Shown: positions 16,371 through 24,967, counted from the first letter of the stretch. The stretch: 64,000 bases of DNA from Chloroflexota bacterium (GCA_028875185.1 JAPPFH010000150.1:28218-92217); one strand, 5' to 3'. The notes: a model not told the origin generated them from the sequence alone. Program-made: numbers and translations.

Positions 16371-17915
16371 TTACGCCGGGCGCAAAAAACCCTTCACATC
16401 CAGCAGCCCCAGCAAAAATCCGCGCGGATCAGCCGGTTTGGGCAGCGGCAGTTGACGCAGAGGCCTGATGAAGTCGACCGCGAGACCGCCTTCGCTGATG
16501 ATGCGATTGATCAGCTTGCCCACCTCGTTGTATTGCATGATGATCGCGTTGAGGTAATCGTCTACCGCAGTCACTTTCCAGAGCTCAACCGCCGACAGCA
16601 GCGCCTCCAGATTATGCACCAGCATTCCAATTTTGTAACGATATTCGGGTTCGTTAGTGACGCCGCGCGCCTGAATGGCGTCCATGATGCCCTGGCTCGC
16701 TATGATTAGCGGCGCCGCGTCCAGCGGGATCGGCAGCTGGCAGCGGGCGATATAGTCGGCGTAATCGAAGAAGGGCGGGTGGCGATTCACGCGGCTGCTG
16801 TTGAGGATTTGCTTGCCTTCGCGCGGGATGTAGGCGTTTTCGCGCAGCGCAAGCATCCGCGCCTCAATATCGCCTTGCGTCTTGGCGCCGAGGTAGCGCC
16901 GCGTGTGCTTGTAGGTGAGCAGCGTGTTGAGGGTGTAATGACCATCAAAGACGGGATAGACGAAGGAGTCGATGGCATTGCCGCCGATGTTGGATTCTTT
17001 GAGAAAACCCTTGGAACCGGTGACCAGCAGATTCTGCGACAGAATCTCGTTGCATTTGAGCAGCAGCCAAGACTTGAGCATGATGCCGTGGAATTGCAGG
17101 AAGGGGCTGTCGCTGAATGCGAGAGCGCGGAAGAAGGTGAAATTGATATGCGCCGCAGCCAGCGCTAGATTGTAAAGCTGGCGGAAGACATTGCTGAAGC
17201 GGATGGGATTGTCGCCGAAGATATTCTTGCTCGACAGATGCTCGATGGCGGCCGGCAGCGAGTCGTCCACCATTTTCACGCCCATATAGGCGCAGTGGTA
17301 TTTCGAGGGCAGCGCCATCCGCTGCAAAATCTCCAGCCCGCGCCCGGCTTGGCCGATGAGGATGCCGGGTCCGTCAATGTCGAATTTTGTGAGGACCATG
17401 CTGCGCAGCACGTGCGTTTCCAGGCGCTGCCAGTTTCTCGTGCTGCTGTGCGGCACGGCGAAAAGCGAGAGCGAGCGCGGTCCGCTTGCGTCAGGATCGA
17501 CCTTGGCGATGACAGAGTGGTAATCGGCGTGGTAAGAATTATTGATCAGCCATTTCTGGCCCTTGATGTGATAGTTTTTCTCGCCCGGATCGTCGCTCGC
17601 GGGCGTGGCGCAGGTTCGCACGCTGAGCAAGTCGGTGCCGGTATGCTCCTCGGTCCAACTCAGGGTGAAGATCTTGCCTTTGAGTTCCGCCGCCAGCGCA
17701 TACTCTTCGGCGGCGACCAGCATCATATAAGCCAGACCACTGGCGGCGCAGGCAGTCATATAGCTTGGGTTGTTGCGGAAATGCTTGGTGGCTTCCAGCA
17801 TCGAGCCCATCAAATTGAAAGTGGGATAGACGTTATCGAGCACATCCATCATACCGGCGCGCAGGCGGTCGTAGTCGAGTATGTCGCCGAATTGCGGGTG
17901 TTTGATGGTGTTCAT
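16371..17915 (-). CDS. Acyl-CoA dehydrogenase-like flavoprotein (paralogue A)
   Basis: A protein of about 514 aa resembling the acyl-CoA dehydrogenase / AidB group. The middle beta domain shows SWTEEHTGTDL and, after a gap, YHIKGQKWLINNSY with AKVDPDASGPRSLSLFAVP (flavin-contacting segment). A large helical C-domain carries the KGFLKESNIGGNAIDSFVYP active-site-region block. It is longer than simple acyl-CoA dehydrogenases (about 380 aa), as AidB-like enzymes are. The open frame continues to 18017, but the alignable start is ATG 17915. It is a full-length paralogue of the gene at 20526-22088, from which it is separated by a methylase/HEPN/DUF262 insertion; only 4 bases separate its start from that insertion's truncated end. 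Substrate is unknown. Confidence 0.75.
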   Translation of the reverse strand: MNTIKHPQFGDILDYDRLRAGMMDVLDNVYPTFNLMGSMLEATKHFRNNPSYMTACAASGLAYMMLVAAEEYALAAELKGKIFTLSWTEEHTGTDLLSVRTCATPASDDPGEKNYHIKGQKWLINNSYHADYHSVIAKVDPDASGPRSLSLFAVPHSSTRNWQRLETHVLRSMVLTKFDIDGPGILIGQAGRGLEILQRMALPSKYHCAYMGVKMVDDSLPAAIEHLSSKNIFGDNPIRFSNVFRQLYNLALAAAHINFTFFRALAFSDSPFLQFHGIMLKSWLLLKCNEILSQNLLVTGSKGFLKESNIGGNAIDSFVYPVFDGHYTLNTLLTYKHTRRYLGAKTQGDIEARMLALRENAYIPREGKQILNSSRVNRHPPFFDYADYIARCQLPIPLDAAPLIIASQGIMDAIQARGVTNEPEYRYKIGMLVHNLEALLSAVELWKVTAVDDYLNAIIMQYNEVGKLINRIISEGGLAVDFIRPLRQLPLPKPADPRGFLLGLLDVKGFLRPA

Positions 17916-17919
17916 GGAT

Positions 17920-18069
17920 TTAGTGTTGCTGTCCCTTATTGGTGAAATCGCGTTGAAGTGGCGGGCGAATGTCCAGCGCCCCGCCACAGCCGACCACGCC
18001 GCCAGCGCCGCCGTCATGGCCGCCGGCGACGAGGTCGCGGACGGTAAGGTCTAGCTGTTGGATATTCAT
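17920..18069 (-). pseudogene. Truncated N-terminus of a DUF262 (GmrSD/ParB-like) protein, 49 codons
   Basis: This short frame is outside typical gene-size limits but is informative. It starts at ATG 18069, only 3 bases after the stop of the HEPN-motif gene. It reads MNIQQLDLTVRDLVAG, then GGVVGCGGALDIRPPLQRDF, before a stop at 17920-17922. The block G-x-L-D-I-R-P-P-x-Q-R-D/E-F is the conserved opening of DUF262 proteins, the NTPase/nuclease component of GmrSD-like type IV restriction. Full proteins of this family run to several hundred residues, so this is a remnant cut at the junction with the acyl-CoA-dehydrogenase-like gene. Family assignment is from recognition of the motif and is fairly secure. 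Confidence 0.7.
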
Positions 18070-18072
18070 TAC

Positions 18073-19476
18073 TTATATCTTCTGGATTATTTCTTCCCTA
18101 GTCAAAGGTTCAACATAATGGCTTAATTCAAGTACTTCGGACATATCCCACCCAGGTATCCACTGTTCGTATCTGTAAAAGCTGTCAATTTTATCTCTGA
18201 CTCTCGCCCAGAAAAAAGCTGGGATGATTAGCAGCTTAAATTCTCCAGTCTCGGTGCGGGTTGCCGTGAAGACCTGCTCTCTGTCAGTGTACTCTTCTGG
18301 CGTGTGATGCACGGAGCTTATGCCAACATATCCCTTTGTAAATCCATCATGAACAAATCCGTTTCGGATTAGGTTGGCCAGTTGTTTATATGCAGTATGT
18401 TCAAAGCCGAAGGCAGGGAAAAACATCTTGAGTGTTTTGATCCAGTTTGACTTAGATTTCCCAGTTTTCAGCTTATAGACCAAGTCCATACAAGGCAACA
18501 TTGAGACAAGCGCCACAATGTGATTTTCACTGCCACTGCGTATAAGAAAGTCAATCTGCGATCTATAGCGCCTCTCCCACAAGTCTTGTGCCTTCCACTT
18601 CTCTCCACCTATAACATATCGCGTTTGTCGAAGCCTGTTTGGGACTTCTTTATCTCTTGGAGGAAATAGCGGGTTAAATTGTTCATATAAAGAAAGAAAT
18701 TGCTTGGCAGATTTGTTATCAGAAGTTGGGAAGTCTTCGTCAAAATCACTTCTCTCGACGACTCGTTTTACTAATCCATTTTTGGGTAAATCTGCCGTGT
18801 AGAGATATTGAGCCATTTCACTTTTTTCGTAGAAACATTGAAGGATCTTGCCTTCTTCAATGTACAGCCATTTGTATCGCGGTGGCTTGTAAGCCACCTT
18901 TTCTGTTTTCAGATCTCGTTGTGTCCATTCGTAAGCATTGAGGAGCCATTCTTTAATTTGTTCAGCAGTGCATTCCGATAAGAACATCGGATCAGAATTA
19001 GGGATTAGGTCCCAATGATCTGACAGAAACTCATAGGTTTCTTCATTGGCCGATATTCGCCAGTTTGATTGAGTTTCGTTATCAACGACCTTGACTTCCC
19101 ATCTGCCGTTCATATTTGGAATAGACGCGAAATAACTGCAAATTTTCTTAAACAGAATCTCACCCCAATTGTATGGGCAGTTAAGTGAAAATAATGCATC
19201 CGTTGGTTTCCACACAGCGGGGGCTTCTTTGTTTAGCCAAACAACATCCCCATTAGGTAAGCGTCTTCTATTACTGGCCATAGATGCTCTAGCTGACCCA
19301 ATGCGTTCGACTACAACATCTTTTCTCTCGTGTTCTCGTATTAGCTTCTGTAATTCATCGGATATTCTCCTGTATGGGTAAGCCCCCACTGTTCCGTTTA
19401 GCTCTTTGTGACACCATAAAATCATCACTTTCTTTTTGTTATTATGTTCATTTGTTGAGGCAATCAGGTTATCCAT
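18073..19476 (-). CDS. HEPN-motif protein in a methylase-linked defence operon, 467 aa
   Basis: Full-length family is not recognised. The C-terminal region is helical and contains LANLIRNGFVHDGF, giving RNGFVH at about residues 371-376, the R-N-x3-H signature of HEPN RNases. It is preceded by a helix with SMLPCMDLVYKL, as is usual for the fold. The N-terminal part (about 1-120, starting KVMILWCHKELNG) is alpha/beta and unassigned. It starts one base after the stop of an EcoRI-family adenine methylase and is followed after 3 bases by a truncated DUF262 gene, so it sits centrally in a three-gene cassette. Composition is AT-rich. An effector nuclease controlled by, or paired with, the methylase is the likeliest role (inference). 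Confidence 0.6.
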   Translation of the reverse strand: MDNLIASTNEHNNKKKVMILWCHKELNGTVGAYPYRRISDELQKLIREHERKDVVVERIGSARASMASNRRRLPNGDVVWLNKEAPAVWKPTDALFSLNCPYNWGEILFKKICSYFASIPNMNGRWEVKVVDNETQSNWRISANEETYEFLSDHWDLIPNSDPMFLSECTAEQIKEWLLNAYEWTQRDLKTEKVAYKPPRYKWLYIEEGKILQCFYEKSEMAQYLYTADLPKNGLVKRVVERSDFDEDFPTSDNKSAKQFLSLYEQFNPLFPPRDKEVPNRLRQTRYVIGGEKWKAQDLWERRYRSQIDFLIRSGSENHIVALVSMLPCMDLVYKLKTGKSKSNWIKTLKMFFPAFGFEHTAYKQLANLIRNGFVHDGFTKGYVGISSVHHTPEEYTDREQVFTATRTETGEFKLLIIPAFFWARVRDKIDSFYRYEQWIPGWDMSEVLELSHYVEPLTREEIIQKI

Positions 19477-19477
19477 G

Positions 19478-20461
19478 TCAACTCATCCGCTGCTGAATAA
19501 TGATGCGAAAGTAGGGCTCTTTTCCGTTGACGCGCAAATCTTTTCCATCATCTCCTTTTCTGAACCGTATTATCTCAAACTGCTCCGGATTGTGTTTGTT
19601 CAAAAACGTAATCGGCACGCCCATCGCGCCTTCCCAATCCATCGGAATCTCGGCCGTCTTAGACACCTCAATCGCATCGTAGTTGTCGTACTTCGGGTAT
19701 TCCTCTGGCGAGTAGCGTTTGAATAAAATCAGTTCTTCGTGCCTCTGCCGGTAATCCAGATTGGTATACCAGCAGGCGCTTCCAAGCCGGCCATAAACGA
19801 CGCCGTCGACAATCCTGTAGGCGCTTCCCTCATTCTTTGTCGCCACCAATTCTTTTGCGTAGTCTTCGGGAACGTCAAACAGCATGTCCTTTCCGCGCGG
19901 CGTGATGCCAAGCCACAGTTTGTTGTCCTTAATCAGCGGGAAAATCTCTTTGTAAGTAATCGCATTCTGATGTCCAATAATGAGAAACTGCTTGTCATAT
20001 TCAATCAACTGCGCCACATATTCGCGGAAGAGCGAAAAAGGCGGGTTCGTCACCACGATGTCCGCTTGCTTGAGCAGCTCGATGCATTCCGCGCTGCGAA
20101 AATCGCCATCGCCTTCCAGGTGGCGAACACCAATATCCTCTATCGACGGGATACCTGTTTCGTTCTCCGTCCCGTCATATTCCAGCCAGATCGCCTTTTC
20201 GGCGTCGTGCTGGCTGAACATATCCATTTGCTGATTCTTGTAGCAGGTGGTGATCAGTTTCTTGAGTCCGAGGACGCGGAAATTGTAGGCGAAGTAGTGA
20301 AAGAAATTGCTCACGCGCGGATCATCGCAATTGCAGTAGACGACCTTTCCGCGAAAGCGGTCGGTGTAATGCCGCAGTTCGTTTTCTATGTCGACAAGCT
20401 GCGTATAGAACTCGTCTTTCTTGTTCGTCTTCGCTTGGTGCAGGTTGCGGTTCGCTGACAT
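19478..20461 (-). CDS. Adenine-specific DNA methyltransferase, EcoRI methylase family
   Basis: A 327-aa enzyme resembling the EcoRI methylase family (N6-adenine). Landmarks are the opening KTNKKDEFYTQLVDIENELRHY in two blocks, VYCNCDDPRVSNFFHYFA, and the catalytic motif IV VVTNPPFSLFREY (NPPF). The DYRQRHEELILFKRY and PEQFEIIRF blocks near the end are characteristic. The frame is open to 20611, but ATG 20461 has AGAGGACGCC before it and matches the family start. It heads a tight operon with the HEPN-motif gene and the DUF262 remnant. No EcoRI-like endonuclease is nearby, so the partner effector is probably one of those two. Confidence 0.88.
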   Translation of the reverse strand: MSANRNLHQAKTNKKDEFYTQLVDIENELRHYTDRFRGKVVYCNCDDPRVSNFFHYFAYNFRVLGLKKLITTCYKNQQMDMFSQHDAEKAIWLEYDGTENETGIPSIEDIGVRHLEGDGDFRSAECIELLKQADIVVTNPPFSLFREYVAQLIEYDKQFLIIGHQNAITYKEIFPLIKDNKLWLGITPRGKDMLFDVPEDYAKELVATKNEGSAYRIVDGVVYGRLGSACWYTNLDYRQRHEELILFKRYSPEEYPKYDNYDAIEVSKTAEIPMDWEGAMGVPITFLNKHNPEQFEIIRFRKGDDGKDLRVNGKEPYFRIIIQQRMS

Positions 20462-20483
20462 AGGCGTCCTCTGTCGCTTATGC

Positions 20484-20530
20484 GGGCGAGACAAGGGTAG
20501 CGTGGACACTAACCGTCTCTCGCCCCTACA
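20484..20530. repeat. Palindromic repeat interrupted by a loop-core unit
   Basis: The GGGCGAGACAA...TCTCGCCCCTACA palindrome occurs uninterrupted at 61229. Here it is split by GGTA-GCGTGGACACT-AACC (20496-20514). The distal CTACA supplies the stop codon of the acyl-CoA-dehydrogenase-like gene at 20526. The region is also the 5' flank of the methylase operon, so any promoter of that operon must lie in or beyond the repeat. Confidence 0.75.
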
Positions 20531-22088
20531 GATTCGTAATCGCCTCGCGCGGAGAGGAAAACTGCTGGGCCATGTCGTATAGACGCAGCAGGAATTCGCG
20601 CGGGGCTTCAAAACAGCGCAGCGGGCGCTGCCGCATCAGCGGGAGGAATTCCGTCTCCAGAGCGCTCTCGCTGATAATTTGATTGAACTGATTGGCGAAG
20701 GCGTTGTACTGCATTACGACCGCATTGAGATATTCGTCTTCGCCGGTCGCTTTCCACATTTCGCAGGCGGCCAACAAAGCCTCCATCCAATGCAGCATGG
20801 TGCCAAGTTTGTAGCGATGTTCCGGGTCGGTCGTCAGATCGCGCGCGTTCAGTTCGTCGGCTAGCGCCTGCATCCGCGTAACGATGCGGCGCGCGTCGAG
20901 GTCAATCGGCAGTTCCAGGTCCTCGATGTATCCCGCGTAATCGAAGAAATCGGGATTGCGCAGCGAGCGCGAATTTGCGCGGATTGGATCCCCGCTGGTT
21001 GAGCCGGCGAGCCCGAAGCGCAAGGTCGCCATGCGTTCGTCCACATCGGCGCGGCGCGGCGCCCCCAGGTAACGTTTGACATGCTTGGCGGTCATCAAGG
21101 TGTTGATGGTGTAATGGCCATCGAAGACGGGCAGGACGAAGGAATCGATGGCGTTGCGCCCGATGACCGATTCCGCCAGGAAGCCTTTAGAGCCGACGAC
21201 CAGCAGGTTCTGGCCTAGCAGCTCGTTGGCGCGCAGCAGCAGCCAGGACTTGAGCATGACGCCGTGGAATTGCAAGAAGTTGCTCGCGCTAAAAGCCAGG
21301 GCGCGATAATAGATGAAGTTGAGCACAGCCGCGCCCATAACGATATTGTACATCTGCCGCAGCACATTGCTGAAATTGATAGGGTTTTCGTTGAAGATGC
21401 GTTTCTTCGAGAGATGCTCGATGCTGGACGGGATAGCTTCGTTGAGCAGATTGATGCCGACATAGGCGCATTGGTATTTGCTGGGCATGGCCATGCGCTG
21501 CAAGATTTGCAAGCCGTGCCCGACCTTGCCGAGCAGGCGCCCGGGTCCGTCAATGTCAAAGCTGGTGAGCACCATGCGCCGCAGGACATGCGTCTCCAGC
21601 CGCTGCCAATTCTTGCAGCTGCTTTGCGGCACGAGGAAGATTGAAAGCGAGCGCGGTCCGCCCGAATCGGGATCGGTCTTGGCGACGATGGTGTGATAAT
21701 CGGCGTGGTAAGAATTATTGATCAGCCACTTACGGCCCTTGAGATGATAGTCGACGCAATCGGGACCATCGTTTAAGGGCGTCGCCAGAGTCGCGGCGCT
21801 CAACAGGTCGGAGCCGATATCTTCTTCGGTCCAGCCGAGGGTGAAGAGGCTGTCTTTGAGCTCTTCGGCGATGTCGTCTTCACCGGCGGCGATGATGGTC
21901 ATCCAGGCGAGCATGCTGGCGCCAGCCGCGATCATGACATCGGGTTCATCGCCGTATAGCTCGGTACCGACTTGCAGCGACTTGTGCATATTGAAATCGG
22001 GCAGCAGCGCATTGTAAAGATGCAGAATGGAATGGCGCAGCCGATTGAAGTCGACAATATCGCCGAATTGCGGGTCATTTATGTACAT
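20526..22088 (-). CDS. Acyl-CoA dehydrogenase-like flavoprotein (paralogue B)
   Basis: This 520-aa paralogue of the gene at 16371 has the same order of blocks: DPQFGDIVDFNRLR at the start, GWTEEDIGSDLLSA in the beta domain, YHLKGRKWLINNSYHADYH, SIFLVPQSSCKNWQRLETHV, and GSKGFLAESVIGRNAIDSF in the helical domain. Similarity covers the whole length, so the two arose by duplication and were probably once adjacent. The ATG at 22088 is followed immediately by the family opening. The TAG stop lies in a palindromic repeat (CTGTAGGGGC). Whether it works on acyl-CoA or, like AidB, has a non-standard substrate cannot be read here. Confidence 0.75.
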   Translation of the reverse strand: MYINDPQFGDIVDFNRLRHSILHLYNALLPDFNMHKSLQVGTELYGDEPDVMIAAGASMLAWMTIIAAGEDDIAEELKDSLFTLGWTEEDIGSDLLSAATLATPLNDGPDCVDYHLKGRKWLINNSYHADYHTIVAKTDPDSGGPRSLSIFLVPQSSCKNWQRLETHVLRRMVLTSFDIDGPGRLLGKVGHGLQILQRMAMPSKYQCAYVGINLLNEAIPSSIEHLSKKRIFNENPINFSNVLRQMYNIVMGAAVLNFIYYRALAFSASNFLQFHGVMLKSWLLLRANELLGQNLLVVGSKGFLAESVIGRNAIDSFVLPVFDGHYTINTLMTAKHVKRYLGAPRRADVDERMATLRFGLAGSTSGDPIRANSRSLRNPDFFDYAGYIEDLELPIDLDARRIVTRMQALADELNARDLTTDPEHRYKLGTMLHWMEALLAACEMWKATGEDEYLNAVVMQYNAFANQFNQIISESALETEFLPLMRQRPLRCFEAPREFLLRLYDMAQQFSSPREAITNL

Positions 22089-22330
22089 GCTTGCCGGTCC
22101 AATTGGTCAGCGCGCAACTCAAGCTGCGTAGTATAAGCGAACTCTCGCCGTCGCTCAATGGCGGGCGACAATGCGAAATATTTCACAAACTGACATCTGC
22201 TGAAACACCGCTGGCGCGCGAAAGCTACGGATTGATTCAGGCTCTTGCACGATTAGGCTCGGGTCAGGAGGGTGTAATTCTTAGGTTTATGGATAGTCGG
22301 TGAAAGTTCTTGTCCAGTTTCTAATGTTTG

Positions 22331-23044
22331 CTATTGCTTGATTGCCTCATTCAGTTTTTCACGCCACTGCGCAAAATCATACCATCCGCAACCAACGCAA
22401 CCTGAAGCGTCTTTCTTGTCTGTGGGACTCCACTTAGGCCCACCCTCGTAGAAGAAATCTATTCCGAACGGCTTTCCGCGTCGCCCAGTTCTGAAACAAT
22501 CTTCGCAAGTTCTACTTTTCAGGAGATTGTGGCTTACGCTTCCATTTGACTTCTTGAGAAGTTGGAAATGTTTCTTTATGAACTCTTCATCCATATTGGA
22601 ATAGTCTATGAGTTTTCTGTTTGATTCGGTATCCCATCGTAATCTCGGCAGTTTGTGATCAATTGTAAGCTGATTATGAGGACGCTCCGTATTCTCAACA
22701 ATGTCGCGGCTACCGAATATCCTCATGACTAGATTAACGAAGGACTTAGGCATGGATCCACTTTGAACGGCAGACTTGAAAGCTCCTTGCCATCGGTCAT
22801 GCCGAGTTGTTTTTTCGCAGATTACACATAAGTGATTGTCGCTCTCTATAATCATTCCAGGTCGCGATCTTGTTCCTCGTTCTAGTCCCTGAATTCCGGA
22901 ACCGCCAGCGATTTGGGTGATTCCGGTATGTTGGTATTCGCACCCTCTACAATGCCATTGTTGATCCTTTAGCACTAGAAACGCTTTATAGTTTTTCTTC
23001 GTCTTGTCAAAGGTGTTTTCAAATTCTTCCAGTGTCATTGACAT
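22331..23044 (-). CDS. Putative type II restriction endonuclease, HNH-like, zinc-containing
   Basis: A 237-aa protein directly following a DNA methyltransferase (6-base gap). It carries several CxxC pairs: CRGCEY near residue 33, CVICEK about 72, CEDCF about 184 and CVGCGW about 215. A LTIDHKLPRLRWD motif near residues 126-138 is the D-H core of HNH (beta-beta-alpha-metal) nucleases, and asparagine- and histidine-containing text (GSVSHNLLKSRTC) follows at the expected distance. Size and position make it the cognate nuclease of the methyltransferase. Recognition sequence is unknown. Composition is AT-rich relative to metabolic neighbours, suggesting horizontal acquisition. Confidence 0.7.
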   Translation of the reverse strand: MSMTLEEFENTFDKTKKNYKAFLVLKDQQWHCRGCEYQHTGITQIAGGSGIQGLERGTRSRPGMIIESDNHLCVICEKTTRHDRWQGAFKSAVQSGSMPKSFVNLVMRIFGSRDIVENTERPHNQLTIDHKLPRLRWDTESNRKLIDYSNMDEEFIKKHFQLLKKSNGSVSHNLLKSRTCEDCFRTGRRGKPFGIDFFYEGGPKWSPTDKKDASGCVGCGWYDFAQWREKLNEAIKQ

Positions 23045-23050
23045 TATGGC

Positions 23051-24103
23051 TCAACCACCCACTGACATAATTCGCTCGCACGCCAACTGGTAAATGGCCC
23101 GGTCTTTTTCATAGGCCATAACTTTCCGACGCGATTCCATGGCGGCAATCAGCGTTGTCGCGCTGCCCGCAAAGGGATCGTAGACGAAATCCCCTTCGTC
23201 GCTGAAAAGCGCAATGAACTCTTTGATGAGCGGCAGCGGCTTCTGAGTCGTATGAATCCTCTGCTGAGGCGAAGGCGACTTGCAAACGAACACGTTGTGT
23301 ACTACGTGTCCATTGAATTTTGTACCGGGTCTCTTCCCAATGACAATAGCTTCCCATGCGTTAATCGGCTTATATTTGTGGTTAAATGGCACGGGATTCG
23401 TCTTTTGCCACACTAGAGTCCCAACCGCTACGAATTTGTGCCGTTCAAGGATCTCGCAATACTCGCCAATCTGTGCCTGCGCGCAGAATGTCACAAACCA
23501 TCCGCGTACTTTGGGCAGAACGTGTCTTGTCCATTCGGAGGGAGATATCGGACCATCCCACTCTCCAAAGTTTCCTCTTGGCATAATAAAGTCAGTACCA
23601 TCTTTGCGTAGTCGTCGAGGCACTTGACGTTCACAAGTGTAAGCCTTGCTAATGCCGTAGGGAGGATCCGTGAGAAGCAAGTCTATAGAATAGTCAGGGA
23701 TTAGTTGTGTACCTGCTATGCCATCGCCGAGTCTAAATTCATAATTGTGACCCACAAGCGCTTCTTCAAAGTTATACGTTGTCACCTCCTGCTTCAGAAG
23801 ACTTTTTATCTCGTTTTGTATGTTCGCCGGATGTTCTGCCTGTAGTATGTTTGCGTCCGCGTCAAACAGCAATCGTCCCAAATTGAGCGAATGTCCATTT
23901 AGGTTTTGCGTCTGTATGTTTGTCTGCCAAGCTCTATCAGTTGCACTGTAATGTGGACTACTATGAGATAGAAATCTGCGATGTTTAGGAAAATTGGAAG
24001 TAATCCACTTGTTGGCCGTAGCTCTTAGCTTAAGTTTTTGCTCGACCGTCAAGTCTGTTTGGCTCTCGTCAGCATGGGCAAATACGATCGAATGCTGTTT
24101 CAT
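23051..24103 (-). CDS. DNA methyltransferase, beta class (N6-adenine or N4-cytosine)
   Basis: A 350-aa amino-methyltransferase. The catalytic motif DPPYGISK (about residue 148) precedes the SAM-binding motif DPFAGSATTLIAA (about 315), the beta-class order. TTQKPLPLIKEFI, just before the latter, is the typical K-P-L-x-L block. An N-terminal extension of about 110 residues may hold the target-recognition or dimer part. The ATG at 24103 follows AGGGAGGGTCTC. The adjacent zinc/HNH protein makes a two-gene type II restriction-modification module, methyltransferase first, as needed for safe establishment. Confidence 0.88.
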   Translation of the reverse strand: MKQHSIVFAHADESQTDLTVEQKLKLRATANKWITSNFPKHRRFLSHSSPHYSATDRAWQTNIQTQNLNGHSLNLGRLLFDADANILQAEHPANIQNEIKSLLKQEVTTYNFEEALVGHNYEFRLGDGIAGTQLIPDYSIDLLLTDPPYGISKAYTCERQVPRRLRKDGTDFIMPRGNFGEWDGPISPSEWTRHVLPKVRGWFVTFCAQAQIGEYCEILERHKFVAVGTLVWQKTNPVPFNHKYKPINAWEAIVIGKRPGTKFNGHVVHNVFVCKSPSPQQRIHTTQKPLPLIKEFIALFSDEGDFVYDPFAGSATTLIAAMESRRKVMAYEKDRAIYQLACERIMSVGG

Positions 24104-24132
24104 GAGACCCTCCCTGAGCCGCTAACCTAATC

Positions 24133-24150
24133 ATATCGTGGATACGATAT
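24133..24150. promoter_or_regulatory. Inverted repeat upstream of the restriction-modification operon
   Basis: ATATCGT and ACGATAT form a perfect 7-bp inverted repeat with spacer GGAT, 29 bases before the methyltransferase ATG. The position suits an operator for autoregulation or a controller protein; no controller gene is visible nearby. Confidence 0.5.
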
Positions 24151-24236
24151 CAAGGCAAAATGTCAGGATTCTGGTAGGCCCGTAAGAATTCTTGGACTGT
24201 TTCCAAGTCAATGGGAGAGAAAATGCACTATCATAA

Positions 24237-24905
24237 TCAAGCGTCGCGCACTTGCTGGACGATCTCGCGCAGTTGGCGGTCGAAATTGGGGTCGGCCGCT
24301 TTGAACTCTTTTCCGCTGATGACCAGAGGCGCGCCGAAGACGACGATCTCGGCGCCCAATGCGAGCGTCTCAATCGCTTGCGGCACGCTCAAGCCGCCGA
24401 CCGCCTGCACTGGGATATCGACAGCGGCGAGCACATCTTCGAGATCATCAAGCGGGCTGAGACCGGGGATCATATTGCGCTCATCGAAGCCGGTGTGAAC
24501 GATGATATAGTCGACGCCCATCGCTTGCGCCTGGCGGGCGCGGCCCGGCTTATCGGGGCAGAGCATGACATCGCACATGACTTGCTTGCCGTATCGCGCC
24601 GCCATTTTGACCTGTTCGATGATGCTGGCGTCGTGCGCTTGCCCCATGACGACGACCATATCGCCGCCGGCTTTGAACATCATCTCGGCTTCCAGCCCGG
24701 CGCCGTCCATCGTCTTGAGGTCGACCACTATGGGCGTATCGGGGAAGGCGCTGCGGAAGGCGCGCACGGCGTGGAGGCCTTCGGCGAGCAGGAGCGGCGT
24801 TCCGACTTCGAGCCAGTCGACGCCGGCCTGCGCCGAGGCGCGGGCGAGGTCAAGCGCTTCGTCGAGATCGATGACATCAATCGAGATTTGGATTTTGGCG
24901 TCCAT
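24237..24905 (-). CDS. HUMPS-family enzyme, 3-hexulose-6-phosphate synthase-like
   Basis: A 222-aa (beta/alpha)8 protein of the orotidine-5'-phosphate decarboxylase / 3-hexulose-6-phosphate synthase / 3-keto-L-gulonate-6-phosphate decarboxylase superfamily. The signature VVDLKTMDGAG (D-x-K-x-x-D, about residues 60-70) supplies metal and proton-transfer residues, and the phosphate-binding end is VGGLSVPQAI followed by IVVFGAPL. The closest subgroup appears to be 3-hexulose-6-phosphate synthase or KGPDC. No phosphohexulose isomerase lies next to it. It is followed on the same strand, after a repeat-bearing gap, by genes for polyol and sugar oxidation, favouring pentose/hexulose phosphate metabolism rather than pyrimidine synthesis. 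Confidence 0.8.
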   Translation of the reverse strand: MDAKIQISIDVIDLDEALDLARASAQAGVDWLEVGTPLLLAEGLHAVRAFRSAFPDTPIVVDLKTMDGAGLEAEMMFKAGGDMVVVMGQAHDASIIEQVKMAARYGKQVMCDVMLCPDKPGRARQAQAMGVDYIIVHTGFDERNMIPGLSPLDDLEDVLAAVDIPVQAVGGLSVPQAIETLALGAEIVVFGAPLVISGKEFKAADPNFDRQLREIVQQVRDA

Positions 24906-24967
24906 GATTTACCCCATCCCGGGCGCTTTCGCCCTTGTAGCTTGTCGTCGGGACGATCTATCAGGTC

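Noticed and set aside
22091-22303. A 70-codon plus-strand frame in the gap before the restriction module
   Set aside because: No ribosome site, no family, and it occupies the 5' flank of the divergent gene.
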